From NCBI RefSeq assembly GCF_002075885.1, contig NZ_MDET01000005.1:1-64000 (forward strand): a DNA stretch of 64,000 bases, given 5' to 3'. Source of the stretch: Manganibacter manganicus. Lineage in GTDB: Bacteria; Pseudomonadota; Alphaproteobacteria; Rhizobiales; Rhizobiaceae. The position numbers were made by a program, and so were the translations under genes. Shown here piece after piece: positions 50,170 to 59,308 of this stretch; positions within the stretch are counted from its first letter, which is position 1, and each line of letters starts with the position of its first letter. The notes beneath the pieces are model-generated. The model was not told the origin of the DNA, did no database searches, and saw only the letters and a list, made by a program, of their open reading frames with translations.

Positions 50170-51311
50170 CGTCATCGAATACGAGCACAGACAGAGAGGC
50201 CGCCGCCTCCATGCGCCTGCGCGCCGATCCGCCGCGCGTCACCCGCATCTCGCGCAAGGCCATGGCCGGGCTCGGTATCGTCGCCGGTCTCGGCATGGGC
50301 GGCGCCCTGATCTATGGGCTCCAGGGGCCGGACCGGCAGGGCTCACGGCAGGAGCTCATCACCAGAGATCGCAGCCAGCCGGCGGATGGGCTCAACGACC
50401 TGCCCGGCAGTTATGACGCCATTCCCAAACTCGGGTCTCCGCTCCCCGGCGATCTCGGTGGTCCGATCCTCGACGCCCAGGAACGCGGCCAACCGGTCGT
50501 CCCGCCGACGATCGCCACGCCCGCGGCCGATCCGGAGGAACAGCGACGGCTCGCCGAGATGGAGGCAGCCCACACCAGCAAGCTCTTCTTCCAGACGCAG
50601 CCGGGCGCCCGGACGGACATGCCTGTCGGCACGATGCCGGCCGTGGCGGCACCCGACCTTGGCGCAACCGGACAGGACCGGCACCAGGCTTTCCTGAACG
50701 CGGACGTTGATCGCCGAACCGTGGCACCGGATCGCGTAACGGCGCCGGCCTCGCCCTATGTGCTGCAGGCCGGGTCGGTCATTCCGGCAGCACTCATCAC
50801 CGGTATCCGCTCGGACCTCCCGGGGCAGATCACGGCCCAGGTGACCCAGAACGTCTACGACAGTCCGACCGGCAGCCTGCTGTTCATCCCCCAGGGCACC
50901 CGCATCATCGGCGAATACGACGACGGCGTCACCTTCGGTCAGCGCCGCGTGCTCCTGGTCTGGAAGCGGCTGATCTTCCCAAACGGACGCTCGATCGTGC
51001 TGGAACGCCTGCCGGGCGCCGATCCTTCCGGCTATGCCGGGCTCGAGGACGGCGTCGACTATCACTGGTGGGATCTGATGAAGGCGGTCGGGCTCTCGAC
51101 CCTGCTCGCGGTCGGGGCCGAGCTTGCGACCGATGACCAGGAGCGGCTGGTCCAAGCGATCCGCGACGGCGCCCAGGACACGATCAATGACGCCGGTCAG
51201 CGGATCGTTCAGCGCCAATTGCGGGTCGAACCGACGCTTACCATCCGGCCCGGCTTCCCGGTCCGGGTCATTGTCAGCCGCGACCTTGTGCTTGAACCCT
51301 ACGGAGGCTGA
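50166..51311 (+). CDS. trbI: TrbI, VirB10-like core protein
   Basis: A 381-residue protein spanning the envelope. One membrane segment (KAMAGLGIVAGLGMGGALIYGL) precedes a proline-rich periplasmic linker. The C-terminal VirB10 domain contains LQAGSVIPAALITGIRSDLPGQITAQVTQNVYDS and LFIPQGTRIIGEYDDGVTFGQ. It couples inner-membrane ATPases to the outer pore. It overlaps trbG by four bases and is followed after 1 bp by the DUF2274 gene. Confidence 0.95.
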   Translation: MTSSNTSTDREAAASMRLRADPPRVTRISRKAMAGLGIVAGLGMGGALIYGLQGPDRQGSRQELITRDRSQPADGLNDLPGSYDAIPKLGSPLPGDLGGPILDAQERGQPVVPPTIATPAADPEEQRRLAEMEAAHTSKLFFQTQPGARTDMPVGTMPAVAAPDLGATGQDRHQAFLNADVDRRTVAPDRVTAPASPYVLQAGSVIPAALITGIRSDLPGQITAQVTQNVYDSPTGSLLFIPQGTRIIGEYDDGVTFGQRRVLLVWKRLIFPNGRSIVLERLPGADPSGYAGLEDGVDYHWWDLMKAVGLSTLLAVGAELATDDQERLVQAIRDGAQDTINDAGQRIVQRQLRVEPTLTIRPGFPVRVIVSRDLVLEPYGG

Positions 51312-51312
51312 G

Positions 51313-51564
51313 ATGGCGAAGCTGAAACTCGGACCCTTGCCAGACGACAGGCCGGTCAAGCTGACCGTGGAACTGCCCGCGAGCCTTCACAGGGATCTTT
51401 TCTCGTATGGCGAAATTTTGGGCAGGGACGGCGGAGATGGGCCGGTCGAGCCGGTCCGGCTGATCGTGCCGATGCTGGAGCGGTTCATCGCAACGGATCG
51501 CGGGTTTGCTAGGGCGCGGCGCGGTTGCGCGGCACCGAAACCGGCACACGATCCGACCTCATGA
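51313..51564 (+). CDS. DUF2274-domain protein
   Basis: An 83-residue protein, MAKLKLGPLPDDRPVKLTVELPASLHRDLFSYGEIL, of the DUF2274 family that regularly closes trb operons of this type. The first half may be a ribbon-helix-helix-like DNA-binding unit (LTVELPASLHRDLFSYGEILGR...EPVRLIVPMLERFIATDRGF), suggesting a regulator. It ends convergently with the LysR gene, overlapping it by six bases. Confidence 0.9.
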   Translation: MAKLKLGPLPDDRPVKLTVELPASLHRDLFSYGEILGRDGGDGPVEPVRLIVPMLERFIATDRGFARARRGCAAPKPAHDPTS

Positions 51565-52473
51565 AGATTGCTGGCGCTTCGCCGACATCGTCCGGGCAAG
51601 ACTGAGGAGCCGTCGCATGGCCGGATTGTCGTTGACCGGCGACCAGACTGCGGTGAAAGGCAAAACTTCGCCCCTGATCGGTCGATAGCAGATGCCAGGA
51701 AACCGGGCGGCCGTGGAGGCTTCGCTGGTCAGCGTCAATCCTTCCGCCATTCCGACGAGCGACAACAGATTGTGCCGGTCGACCTGATGGCAACGGATGT
51801 CGGGAGTGTGGCCGAGCCTCGCCAGCCGCTTGATCAGGCAATCACGTATGTTCGGCCCGGGCGGAGCCTCGCTGATCACGAAGGTCTCTTCGGCAAGATC
51901 CTCCCAGTCGAGTTCATCCCTCGCGGCGAGCGGATGGCTCTCTGATAGCACGACGAAGCCGCCCTCGGTCCAAAGCCTCACCGTGTCGCAATCCTGCCAC
52001 TCCCGCGCGCCCGGCAGGAACGCCACGTCGAGCCGAAGCTGGCGGATCTCGGCGACGAGACCGGCCGGCGCGCCGTCGACCAGTTCGGTTGCCACGCCCG
52101 GATGCGAGACACGGAAGCTGCACAAAAGCTCGCACAGGAATCCCGAGGACAAAGAGGCGTGATTGCCGATCCTGATCCGTCCATCCTCGCCGCGGCCCAC
52201 CGCACCGACATCGGCGCCGGATTCTCCGATGTGCCGGACGATCTCCCTGGCTCGCGGCAGGAACTTCTCGCCGGCGATGGTCAGCCGAACCCCGGCGCTA
52301 TGCCGGTGAAACAGCGAGGCTCCGATATTGTCCTCAAGATCCCGGATGCGGCGGCTGATTGCTGACTCTTGCACGTCGAGCGCTGCGGCCGCCTTGCGGA
52401 AGCTGCCATGCTCGACGGCGGCGAGGAAGTAGCGCAGATGGCGGAACTCATAAGGGGCAGGGGGCAGTGCCAT
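51559..52473 (-). CDS. LysR-family regulator at the end of the trb cluster
   Basis: A 304-residue LysR-type transcriptional regulator. The winged HTH is FRHLRYFLAAVEHGSFRKAAAALDVQESAISRRIRDLEDNIGASLFHR, and the substrate-binding-like effector domain is RLRLDVAFLPGAREW... through WSPVNDNPAMRRLL. LysR genes commonly sit just downstream of DUF2274 in this ICE type. The start at 52473 has GAGG upstream; an ATG four codons earlier is possible. Its target is unknown, and no divergent metabolic gene adjoins it. Confidence 0.88.
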   Translation of the reverse strand: MALPPAPYEFRHLRYFLAAVEHGSFRKAAAALDVQESAISRRIRDLEDNIGASLFHRHSAGVRLTIAGEKFLPRAREIVRHIGESGADVGAVGRGEDGRIRIGNHASLSSGFLCELLCSFRVSHPGVATELVDGAPAGLVAEIRQLRLDVAFLPGAREWQDCDTVRLWTEGGFVVLSESHPLAARDELDWEDLAEETFVISEAPPGPNIRDCLIKRLARLGHTPDIRCHQVDRHNLLSLVGMAEGLTLTSEASTAARFPGICYRPIRGEVLPFTAVWSPVNDNPAMRRLLSLARTMSAKRQQSS

Positions 52474-52638
52474 TGGCAACCTCATAATGTGACTGAAACA
52501 TTTTCTGTTCGCCCCCGAACCCCGCCCTGCGGTCTTATGGAATTGCTGGCGAAGTCCTGATGTGCTGTGAAATTTCCATGGATCGCGGCCTTGGTGAGCG
52601 AATTGATTGAGCCTGGCGGAAAGTGCCTGGTGTTATGA

Positions 52639-52688
52639 AATCAAAAAGAAACGTCCTGCCGGCGCTGTTCCTCCCCGCCGGCAGGACG
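52639..52688 (-). terminator. Rho-independent terminator of the leftward catabolic operon
   Basis: CGTCCTGCCGGCG (52652-52664) and CGCCGGCAGGACG (52676-52688) form a perfect 13-bp stem with an 11-base loop. On the minus strand it is followed by TTTCTTTTTGATTTC. It would end transcripts from the ABC ATPase-aminotransferase-lumazine-binding operon. Confidence 0.88.
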
Positions 52689-52689
52689 G

Positions 52690-53143
52690 GCCGCCATGCG
52701 CCAAGACAGCTTGGAAAGGGCATGCGGCGAGTTTGGTATGTGCATTTTCATTCGGTCGTCAGGGGGCAACGCATTGCCGATTTGACGACAAGTCCTGGGA
52801 GAAACACGCTTTTTTCTCCATCTCACGTGAAGTCATCTTCCATCCACTCGTCCCGTTTTGATCTGGACCGAAAACCGACCAGTCGTCTGATGAGCCAACA
52901 ATTCGAGTGCGCTAATGCCAAGTAACGAATTGCCCTGCACATCGACACCGGGGCTCTAAACTGCGAGTGAGGCGATGCCCGGCGCCACAGCCAGGATGCC
53001 ACCGCCGACACCACTCTTGGCGAGCAACCCCACCCGGAAGGCAAATTCCCCCGAACCGTCGTAGAGGCCACACTTCAACATCAACGAGTTCAGGCGCCGG
53101 GTTCTTTCGTAAGGCGTCGCTGGAACTTGACAGTCAACCTAAG
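52690..53143. other. 454-bp stretch without a supported gene
   Basis: Only short frames with no recognisable product. It separates the last catabolic gene from the terminator and probably is an untranslated tail or decayed sequence. No tRNA gene or obvious attachment-site repeat was found, although the ICE boundary may lie near here. Confidence 0.45.
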
Positions 53144-53518
53144 TCACAAATCAAAATGCCATACCTTCGATACGATCTGCCATTTGCCGTCGACCAGAAC
53201 GAATGTAAGGTCGTCGATGAAGCGTTTTGGCAGGTAGACGTCTCTGACACGCGCGTGAGCAGTCGTTGGGCTCGCTACCGATAACGCGAGGATTTCGTCC
53301 TGTCGCTCGTCGCCCTTTTCCTGCGGAGACGGGCGATTAGCAACGAGATCGAGATACGCATTGACGTTCAGATTAACGAGTTTACCATCTGTTGCCGAGT
53401 ACAACTGGGCCCGAGGATGGAAGACTGCACGAAATCCCTCGACATCGCCAAAGTAAAGCGCATCCAGGTAAAATTGAACGGCTGCACGGACGTTCTCAGC
53501 CACCGTATTATCAGGCAT
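53144..53518 (-). CDS. Lumazine-binding/NTF2-like protein
   Basis: A 124-residue single-domain protein of the NTF2/SnoaL fold, closest to the putative lumazine-binding group: VRAAVQFYLDALYFGDVEGFRAVFHPRAQLYSATDGKLVNLNVNAYLDLVA and RVRDVYLPKRFIDDLTFVLVDGKWQIVSKVWHFDL. Such proteins often act as small-molecule isomerases, dehydratases or accessory binding proteins in catabolic operons. It lies 14 bp after the aminotransferase, so it is co-transcribed. Its substrate here is unknown. Confidence 0.82.
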   Translation of the reverse strand: MPDNTVAENVRAAVQFYLDALYFGDVEGFRAVFHPRAQLYSATDGKLVNLNVNAYLDLVANRPSPQEKGDERQDEILALSVASPTTAHARVRDVYLPKRFIDDLTFVLVDGKWQIVSKVWHFDL

Positions 53519-53532
53519 GACTTATCTTCCCT

Positions 53533-54840
53533 TCAGGCCGCGCCGCGTTCAAACTCGGCGTCAGCAACAGCCAGGCCATGATCAAGAGCAGCAAGCAGTG
53601 TATCGAGTTCGCTGTCGGTAATGATAAATGACGGGGCGAGGAACAGCGATGTTTGCTCGCCGCTTGTACCGATGATCGCGCCCGCCTCGATCGCGCGTGA
53701 CGCCACACGCGAAGCAATCGGAGAAACCGTAGTGTCGGCATACCAATTGCGCCAATCGGGACCATGGAGTTCCACGGTCCAATGCAAGCCGAAACCATCG
53801 ACGCGCGCCACGCTCGGATGCCGGCGAGCGATCTCGACGAGACCCTGCTGCATCTTCGCTTCGAGCGTCTTGACGCGTCGGATGATTTCACCGTCCTTCA
53901 TCACCGACAGATATGCCCGGATAGCGGCAACCGCACTAGGATGCGCGCGAAAAGTGCTGTAGGTCTGCCAGCTCTTGTCCTTCATGTTATCGACGATTTC
54001 CTTAGACATGACGACCGCGCCGGCAGGGGCCGAACCACCAGCCAGGCATTTGCCAAGTGTGACAATATCGGGTCGGGTTTCGCCGCCCTGGAAGGCGAAC
54101 CAGCGGCCGCTACGCCCGAGGCCTGTTACCACTTCGTCCGCGATCCAAAGCGAACCGGCCTTGCGGGCTGCATTCGCGACGTAGTCCTGATACTCGGGAT
54201 CGTAGTACGTTCCACCTTGCGTGTAGTCGATGATGGTCGCCGCTACTGCGGACAACGCCTGCTCGGTACCAGCCATGCGCTCAGCGAGTGTCCTGTTGTC
54301 ACTCACAACCCCGTACTTCGCATCAACCGGACCTGGGATGATGCGGACAGGAACCTGCGTCGGTACCGCTTTGCTTCCACCGCTCTGGAGGGCAAGACCG
54401 CCATGCCAATGCGGCTGTACCGTCATCTGTCGGGACAGGCCTGTCATGCCATGAAAGGCCCGCTCGCGGGTTGCAAGCTCCGTGCGACCAGTCAGGGCCT
54501 GCGAGAAGGTCAGCGCAAGATCGTTCGCTTCGCTTCCTGAGATGAAAAAACGGACGGCGCCCACCCAGCTCTTTTCTTCGCCGAAGGCGATGTCGATCAG
54601 CTCTTCAGCAGCGGCTTCACGCTCGGCCCAGAACCAACCCTCGTTGATGACAGGATTTGAGGCAGCCTTGATCATCGCTTCAACCATGGCAGGGTGCTTG
54701 TGGCCGAGGGGGCCGCCGGTGTTACTGCCGTCGATAAGACGACGCCCATCTGCGAGAATGAAGTATACACCTTCGCCGTCGACAACCTTGATGACTGGTT
54801 CTTTGCCGGCATTGAGTCCGGTTTGCAGAAGTCTGCTCAT
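53533..54840 (-). CDS. Class III PLP-dependent aminotransferase
   Basis: A 435-residue aminotransferase of the omega-amino acid / glutamate-1-semialdehyde type. FISGSEANDLALTFSQA is the cofactor phosphate site, LWIADEVVTGLGRSGRWFAF holds Asp235, and TLGKCLAGGSAPAGAVV holds the Schiff-base Lys264. FSTFRAHPSA-like YSTFRAHPSAVAA is the next conserved part. It would transfer the terminal amino group of an omega-amino acid such as 4-aminobutyrate or beta-alanine, which fits as the step after the guanidino-acid hydrolase at 57253. AGGAGA lies before the ATG. Substrate choice is inferred from context. Confidence 0.9.
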   Translation of the reverse strand: MSRLLQTGLNAGKEPVIKVVDGEGVYFILADGRRLIDGSNTGGPLGHKHPAMVEAMIKAASNPVINEGWFWAEREAAAEELIDIAFGEEKSWVGAVRFFISGSEANDLALTFSQALTGRTELATRERAFHGMTGLSRQMTVQPHWHGGLALQSGGSKAVPTQVPVRIIPGPVDAKYGVVSDNRTLAERMAGTEQALSAVAATIIDYTQGGTYYDPEYQDYVANAARKAGSLWIADEVVTGLGRSGRWFAFQGGETRPDIVTLGKCLAGGSAPAGAVVMSKEIVDNMKDKSWQTYSTFRAHPSAVAAIRAYLSVMKDGEIIRRVKTLEAKMQQGLVEIARRHPSVARVDGFGLHWTVELHGPDWRNWYADTTVSPIASRVASRAIEAGAIIGTSGEQTSLFLAPSFIITDSELDTLLAALDHGLAVADAEFERGAA

Positions 54841-55037
54841 ATTCGTTCTCCTAAACGTCAGCGTTTTATCGGTTTTTTCGGCGTGCTTGCGCTACGCACA
54901 GCTAGGTGTTGTGCCAGACCATCGCCGAAGCATTGCGATCCGTCGCGGGTGCGGGCGAACACCGCGGAAGCGGCTTCTCGCAAACCGCTCGATCGAGGTG
55001 GATTGCGTGGTTTCAGTTGTGCTGGCGCGATGCGGGA

Positions 55038-55790
55038 CTAGTGGCTGTGTTCGTACACTTGCCGAAGAAATTCTTTCGTGCGCGGATGCTTCGGCCTGGT
55101 AAAGAATGAGGCCGGAGCGTCTTCTTCCAAAATCACCCCGCCATCCATAAAGATCACTCTATCAGCCACTGTCCTTGCAAAGCCCATCTCGTGAGTAACG
55201 ACGATCATCGTCATGCCTTCTCGGGCCAGATCGATCATGACATCGAGAACCTCCTTGACCATCTCGGGGTCCAGGGCGGAAGTAGGCTCGTCGAACAGCA
55301 TCACCTTCGGCTGCATGCAGAGCGCACGCGCAATTGCGACGCGCTGTTGCTGTCCGCCCGACAGCTGCCCCGGATATGCATGAGCCTTGTCTGCAATCTT
55401 CACACGTTCTAAGAGGCGCATTGCCTGAGCCTGCACCGCCTCATGAGCGGTGCCCCGAACGATCCGCGGCGCCAGCATAAGATTCTGCAGCACCGTTAGG
55501 TGCGGAAACAGATTGAACTGTTGGAAGACCATTCCAACCTCTCCTTTGAGATCGGCAATGTTTTCACAGTTGGGGTGCAACTCGTGGCCATTCACCAGAA
55601 TCTTCCCGCTGCTTCGCGGTTCCAAACCGTTGATACACCTGATCAGAGTACTTTTTCCCGATCCAGAAGGGCCGCAGAGCACCACCCGCTCGCCGGCACG
55701 GATGCCGATGCTTACTCCCTTGAGTACTTCCACCGACCCGTAGGATTTATGGATCTTGTCAAGGCTGATCATTGTTGAGCCTGAGGTCAT
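55038..55790 (-). CDS. Polar amino acid ABC transporter ATP-binding protein
   Basis: A 250-residue ABC ATPase of the GlnQ/HisP type. Walker A is GPSGSGKST (40-48), the Q-loop [17 protein letters not shown], the signature [15 protein letters not shown] and Walker [17 protein letters not shown]; the D-loop and H-switch (VVTHEMGF) are present. It probably powers the importer whose binding protein and permease lie at 62811 and 63725, though those are separated from it by transposon remains. Upstream GAGG supports the ATG at 55790. Confidence 0.93.
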   Translation of the reverse strand: MTSGSTMISLDKIHKSYGSVEVLKGVSIGIRAGERVVLCGPSGSGKSTLIRCINGLEPRSSGKILVNGHELHPNCENIADLKGEVGMVFQQFNLFPHLTVLQNLMLAPRIVRGTAHEAVQAQAMRLLERVKIADKAHAYPGQLSGGQQQRVAIARALCMQPKVMLFDEPTSALDPEMVKEVLDVMIDLAREGMTMIVVTHEMGFARTVADRVIFMDGGVILEEDAPASFFTRPKHPRTKEFLRQVYEHSH

Positions 55791-56086
55791 TTTGTACCTC
55801 GGCCAGATAGTTCTTGTTTCGCGCTCCGAGCGGAAATCGTCTGATCATCGACGAAATGAAGGTTGAAAGGCGCGATGAACTGGTCTGTCGAAAATCCCGG
55901 AATGAGCCCTGAAATGCTTCTTGTAGTCGGGGGCGCGGTCATGGCCGCTGATGCATCACCGGACGGCTCGAAATTGATATTGATGGCATTTGTGATCATT
56001 GTAATTCCCGGATCCGGCACGATGTGTGTGATTGGGAACGAGCTAACGATCGCGAGACGTCCTCGTCTATCCGATCTTACTATGTC
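55791..56086 (-). other. Leader region of the catabolic operon; a short coupled frame of doubtful reality
   Basis: Between the regulatory repeat at 56087 and the ABC ATPase gene. A 77-codon minus-strand frame (stop at 55787) ends ATGA on the ATPase start, which would permit coupling, but its product (MPDPGITMITNAININFEPSGDAS...) resembles nothing and could be chance. No strong promoter is evident. Confidence 0.4.
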
Positions 56087-56109
56087 TTACATCGAATACT
56101 CCGATGTAA
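56087..56109. promoter_or_regulatory. LysR-type inverted repeat, copy 1, upstream of the transporter operon
   Basis: TTACATCG-N7-CGATGTAA, perfect 8-bp arms. It lies 7 bp past the LysR stop on the side of the ABC ATPase operon. The same sequence, with one changed base in the second arm, occurs at 57097-57119. Confidence 0.8.
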
Positions 56110-56115
56110 AATTTG

Positions 56116-57066
56116 TCAGCGCCTCTTTTTCTTTATCCCGCCGTCAAGCGGCTGTATCGGTTGTGGGTCCCGCTCTGATTTCAGCAGCTTCGCCTCGCGC
56201 ACTCTGTTGATAAAGTTTCTGATAAGCAAGTTCTCTTCCGCGTTGGTTTTGTGAAGGAGGTAGAAGGGAGAGTAGTAGTCGACGTTCTCGCTGGTCCTGA
56301 CCCTCGTGAGCGAGGGCAGGGTCTCCCCATAATGCACCGGGAGATAGCCCATGAAGCGTCCAGATCGAATCAAAAGCGCTTGGGCTTCCATCTCCTCGAC
56401 GACCGCGCCTGGGCTGATATGCCCAACCCGCTCGAGATCGTACCGGTGCAGATACCGACGCGCGACAAAAGCATAACGTTTCAGCTCGGCGAGCTCGACA
56501 GCTTCCTGGCCCGCCAGAGCATGCTCATTTGAACAAAATAGCGCGTGCTGCTCATTGAAGAGAGGGATGTAGACAATGCCGGCAGTTTTACGGGTAAAGG
56601 CACCGGCGATAGTAACGTCTCGTGCCCCTTCGATTAACAATCGCTCCATATTGCCGGGAGAGTCCGTGTAGATTTCGATCACGGTCTTCTTAGCGCGGTC
56701 GTTGAACTCGCCGATGATTGCCGACAAGTCCCATGCCCGGTTTGTGACCATCGCGTCTACAATGCCTAGCCGCAATACACCCTTGAGTTCACCTGAGATT
56801 GAAGCGGCGGTGTTCTGAAATCTGTCGGCCGCTGAGAACAGATCCTCACAGGCGTCATAGATCTGCTGCCCGGCCGTTGTAAGCGCAAATCCTGACCGGC
56901 CTCGGTAACAGACGCGAAATCCCAGCCTTTTCTCAAGATCGGCCAGTTGTGTCGAAAGCGTCGATTGAGACACGTTCAAAGTAAGCTGCGCCCCCACGAT
57001 GCCACCTGCCTCGACGATCGCGCGAAATGTACGAAGCAACTTCAGATCAAAGTCGTGAACGCGCAT
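56116..57066 (-). CDS. LysR-family regulator of the guanidino-acid genes
   Basis: A 316-residue LysR regulator. The HTH is LKLLRTFRAIVEAGGIVGAQLTLNVSQSTLSTQLADLEKRLGFRVCYRGR; the effector domain spans RLGIVDAMVTNRAWDLSAIIGEFNDR through NLLIRNFINRVREAKLL. It is divergent from the guanidinobutyrase-like gene, with a 23-bp inverted repeat between the two, and the same repeat lies past its own 3' end before the transporter operon. It probably senses the guanidino compound or its product and controls all three units. The start MRVHDFD at 57066 has GAGGAGG upstream and is preferred to the one at 57090. Confidence 0.9.
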   Translation of the reverse strand: MRVHDFDLKLLRTFRAIVEAGGIVGAQLTLNVSQSTLSTQLADLEKRLGFRVCYRGRSGFALTTAGQQIYDACEDLFSAADRFQNTAASISGELKGVLRLGIVDAMVTNRAWDLSAIIGEFNDRAKKTVIEIYTDSPGNMERLLIEGARDVTIAGAFTRKTAGIVYIPLFNEQHALFCSNEHALAGQEAVELAELKRYAFVARRYLHRYDLERVGHISPGAVVEEMEAQALLIRSGRFMGYLPVHYGETLPSLTRVRTSENVDYYSPFYLLHKTNAEENLLIRNFINRVREAKLLKSERDPQPIQPLDGGIKKKRR

Positions 57067-57096
57067 TCCATCCTCCTCAGTAAGTATCAAAGGATG

Positions 57097-57119
57097 TTAC
57101 ATCGACACTCCCGATGCAA
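57097..57119. promoter_or_regulatory. LysR-type inverted repeat, copy 2, in the divergent intergenic region
   Basis: TTACATCG-N7-CGATGCAA, identical to the site at 56087 apart from one arm base and the spacer. It lies about 30 bp upstream of the LysR start and about 130 bp upstream of the hydrolase start, a usual LysR box position. Confidence 0.8.
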
Positions 57120-57252
57120 TACGGCTTGATCACTATTTTTGCGAAGTAAGAAATTCGTCATGGAAGATTTGGTGAGAGCGGCCCGATTTTGAGAATTCCT
57201 GGTTCTGGCCACCTCGCATGTGCCGGATGAAAAAGGAATTGGAGAAGCTATC

Positions 57253-58200
57253 ATGACAACGTTCAATCAACCGCTTGGCGGCAATGAGATGCCCCGCTTC
57301 GCGGGCATTCCAACCATGATGAGGTTACCTCACGCGCCGGACGCGAAGGGTTTGGATGCTTGTTTCATCGGCGTCCCAATGGATATTGGCACGTCGAACA
57401 GAAGCGGCACACGCTTTGGTCCTCGTCAGGTTCGCGCTGAATCGGTGATGATACGCCCCTATAATATGGGAACTGGAGCCGCCCCATTCGACAGCCTCCA
57501 GGTGGCCGATATCGGAGATGTCCCGACAAACCCTTTCGACTTGAAAAAGTCGATTGGTATCATCTCCGAATTTTTCGACGGTATCTTGCAGTTCGACTGC
57601 AAGCCGCTCGCAATCGGGGGAGACCACACACTCACATATCCGATCCTGCAGGCGATGGCGCGCAAGCATGGTCCAGTTGGGCTTATCCATATCGATGCAC
57701 ATGCCGACATCAATGAGCATCAGTTTGGCGAAGCAATCGCGCATGGAACACCGTTTCGGCGGTCTGTCGAGGAAGGTCTTCTGGACTGCAAGCGTGTGGT
57801 TCAGATAGGGCTAAGAGGGTCCGGCTACGCCGCCGAAGATTTCGACTGGCCGCGCGGGCAGGGGTTCCGCGTCGTTCCAGCGGAAGATTGCTGGCATAAG
57901 TCGCTTGTCCCTCTCATGGCTGAAGTCCGCCAACAGATCGGCGAAGGTCCTGTCTATGTGAGTTACGATATCGACAGTCTTGATCCTGGAATCGCCCCCG
58001 GTACAGGAACGCCAGAGATCGGCGGGCTCACGACCATCCAGGCCATTGAAATCATTCGGGGATGCCACGGGTTGAATATCGTTGGCGCGGATCTCGTCGA
58101 AGTGTCGCCCCCTTATGACACGACGGGAACAACAGCGATTACCGCTGCCAACCTCCTGTTTGAACTGCTTTGTGTCCTACCTGGCGTAATCAGCCGATAG
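57253..58200 (+). CDS. gbuA: Ureohydrolase, guanidinobutyrase/guanidinopropionase type (agmatinase family)
   Basis: A 315-residue manganese hydrolase that cleaves a guanidino group to urea plus an amine. Metal ligands are His125 in IGGDHTLTYP, Asp148, His150 and Asp152 in HIDAHADINEH, and Asp239 and Asp241 in SYDIDSLDPG. The start FNQPLGGNEMPRFAGIPTMMRLPH and the block APFDSLQVADIGDV closely recall Pseudomonas GbuA and GpuA rather than SpeB agmatinase, so 4-guanidinobutyrate or 3-guanidinopropionate is the likelier substrate. The product would be 4-aminobutyrate or beta-alanine, matching the aminotransferase nearby. The ATG at 57253 has GGAGA upstream. Confidence 0.87.
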   Translation: MTTFNQPLGGNEMPRFAGIPTMMRLPHAPDAKGLDACFIGVPMDIGTSNRSGTRFGPRQVRAESVMIRPYNMGTGAAPFDSLQVADIGDVPTNPFDLKKSIGIISEFFDGILQFDCKPLAIGGDHTLTYPILQAMARKHGPVGLIHIDAHADINEHQFGEAIAHGTPFRRSVEEGLLDCKRVVQIGLRGSGYAAEDFDWPRGQGFRVVPAEDCWHKSLVPLMAEVRQQIGEGPVYVSYDIDSLDPGIAPGTGTPEIGGLTTIQAIEIIRGCHGLNIVGADLVEVSPPYDTTGTTAITAANLLFELLCVLPGVISR

Positions 58201-58258
58201 CGAATGGAGCTGGCGCGCCTCAGCGCGCGCCAGCCAGGCTAGATCCTGGGGTGGGTTT

Positions 58259-58364
58259 AGCGCTTACGTTGTAAGCGCCAAGGGCATCCCATCTGGTTTT
58301 AGGCAAAGCTTCAGGCGACATTTGGCACGAGCGATCCAGACTGGTGCCAAGTTGTATGTCTACG
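58259..58364. repeat. Abutting IS66-type ends, remnant of another insertion
   Basis: GCGCTTAC-GTT-GTAAGCGC at about 58260-58278 looks like the right tip of one IS66-type element facing the left tip of another. A second left tip, GTAAGCGCTG, follows at 58365. This suggests repeated or nested insertion and loss after the hydrolase gene. Confidence 0.55.
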
Positions 58365-58440
58365 GTAAGCGCTGTTTTGAGGGCACCTTTCGCGCGGGGG
58401 CATAGGGGACGATGTTCGGAGCCTTTGAGGGCTTCGACAT

Positions 58441-58887
58441 ATGACGATTTCAGAGTTTACGCTTAAGTCCAGCGATCTGGAGCCGGTGCGCCGGTTCGAA
58501 GTTTTTACGGGCTCTGGCCGGCGGCGCGAATGGTCGCCGGAGGACAAGGCACGGATCGTGGCGGAAAGTTACGCGACCGACGAAACGGTTTGTGCTGTCG
58601 CGCGCCGATACGCTTTGTCGCCGCAGCAACTGTTCGCTTGGCGTCGGGCCGCTCGGCAGCCGGCAGCCGAGAGGACGGCGGTGCCGGAATCGTTGTTCGT
58701 GCCGGCAGTGGTGGCGGCTCCGATACCGGATCCGGCGGCGAAGCGGTCGCCAATACGCAAAAGGAAAGCCGCCCGAGCGGCCGGCGTGATCGAACTGGAG
58801 ATCGACGGCGTCGCCATGCGTGTTGGCCGCGGAGCCGATTCCAAGACGGTAGCGGCAGTCATCCGCGCGCTGAAGGCGACGACGTGA
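58441..58887 (+). CDS. tnpA: IS66 accessory protein TnpA
   Basis: A 148-residue helix-turn-helix protein: FEVFTGSGRRREWSPEDKARIVAESYATDETVCAVARRYALSPQQLFAWRRAAR, the usual IS66 orfA N-terminus, with a variable middle and a conserved close (VIELEIDGVAMRVGRGADSKTVAAVIRALKA). Its stop overlaps the tnpB GTG start. Intact length. Confidence 0.92.
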   Translation: MTISEFTLKSSDLEPVRRFEVFTGSGRRREWSPEDKARIVAESYATDETVCAVARRYALSPQQLFAWRRAARQPAAERTAVPESLFVPAVVAAPIPDPAAKRSPIRKRKAARAAGVIELEIDGVAMRVGRGADSKTVAAVIRALKATT

Positions 58888-59240
58888 TCGGGCCGACGGG
58901 CGCGGTCAAGGTCATGGTGGCGACCAAGCCGGTCGACTTCCGCAAGGGCGCGGAAGGTCTTGCCGCACTGGTGCGTGAGACGATGGGCGCTGATCCGTTC
59001 AGCGGTGCGGTCTATGTCTTCCGGGCAAAACGGACGGATCGGATCAAGCTGATCTTCTGGGATGGCACCGGGGTCTGCCTTTACGCCAAGCGCCTGGAGG
59101 ACGGCGAGTTCCGATGGCCGAAAGTGCATGACGGCATGATGCAGCTGACGGCCGCGCAGCTGTCGGCGCTGCTCGAAGGTCTCGACTGGCGACGGGTCCA
59201 TGAAGCGCGCCAGACCCGCGTTCCGGTGCAGGCGAGCTAA
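58884..59240 (+). CDS. tnpB: IS66 accessory protein TnpB
   Basis: A 118-residue IS66 Orf2-type protein: VKVMVATKPVDFRKGAEGLAALVRETMGADPFSGAVYVFRAKRTDRIKLIFWDGTGVCLYAKRLEDGEFRWP. This is not the RuvC-like TnpB of IS200/IS605. It starts with GTG inside the tnpA stop. Intact; required with TnpA and TnpC for IS66 transposition, but TnpC is broken here. Confidence 0.93.
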   Translation: MIGPTGAVKVMVATKPVDFRKGAEGLAALVRETMGADPFSGAVYVFRAKRTDRIKLIFWDGTGVCLYAKRLEDGEFRWPKVHDGMMQLTAAQLSALLEGLDWRRVHEARQTRVPVQAS

Positions 59241-59308
59241 CCGCGACCAAGTGAATCAGCTTTAATTCCGCTGTCGCCGGGCGTCGGCGAATATGGTCTG
59301 ATCCGCTG

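Noticed and set aside
55787..56020. 77-codon frame ending ATGA on the ABC ATPase start
   Set aside because: No recognisable product and odd codon use; kept only as a note in the leader entry.
58884..59240. Reading TnpB here as an RNA-guided (OMEGA) nuclease
   Set aside because: This is the IS66 Orf2-type TnpB of 118 residues, unrelated to the RuvC-like TnpB of IS200/IS605.
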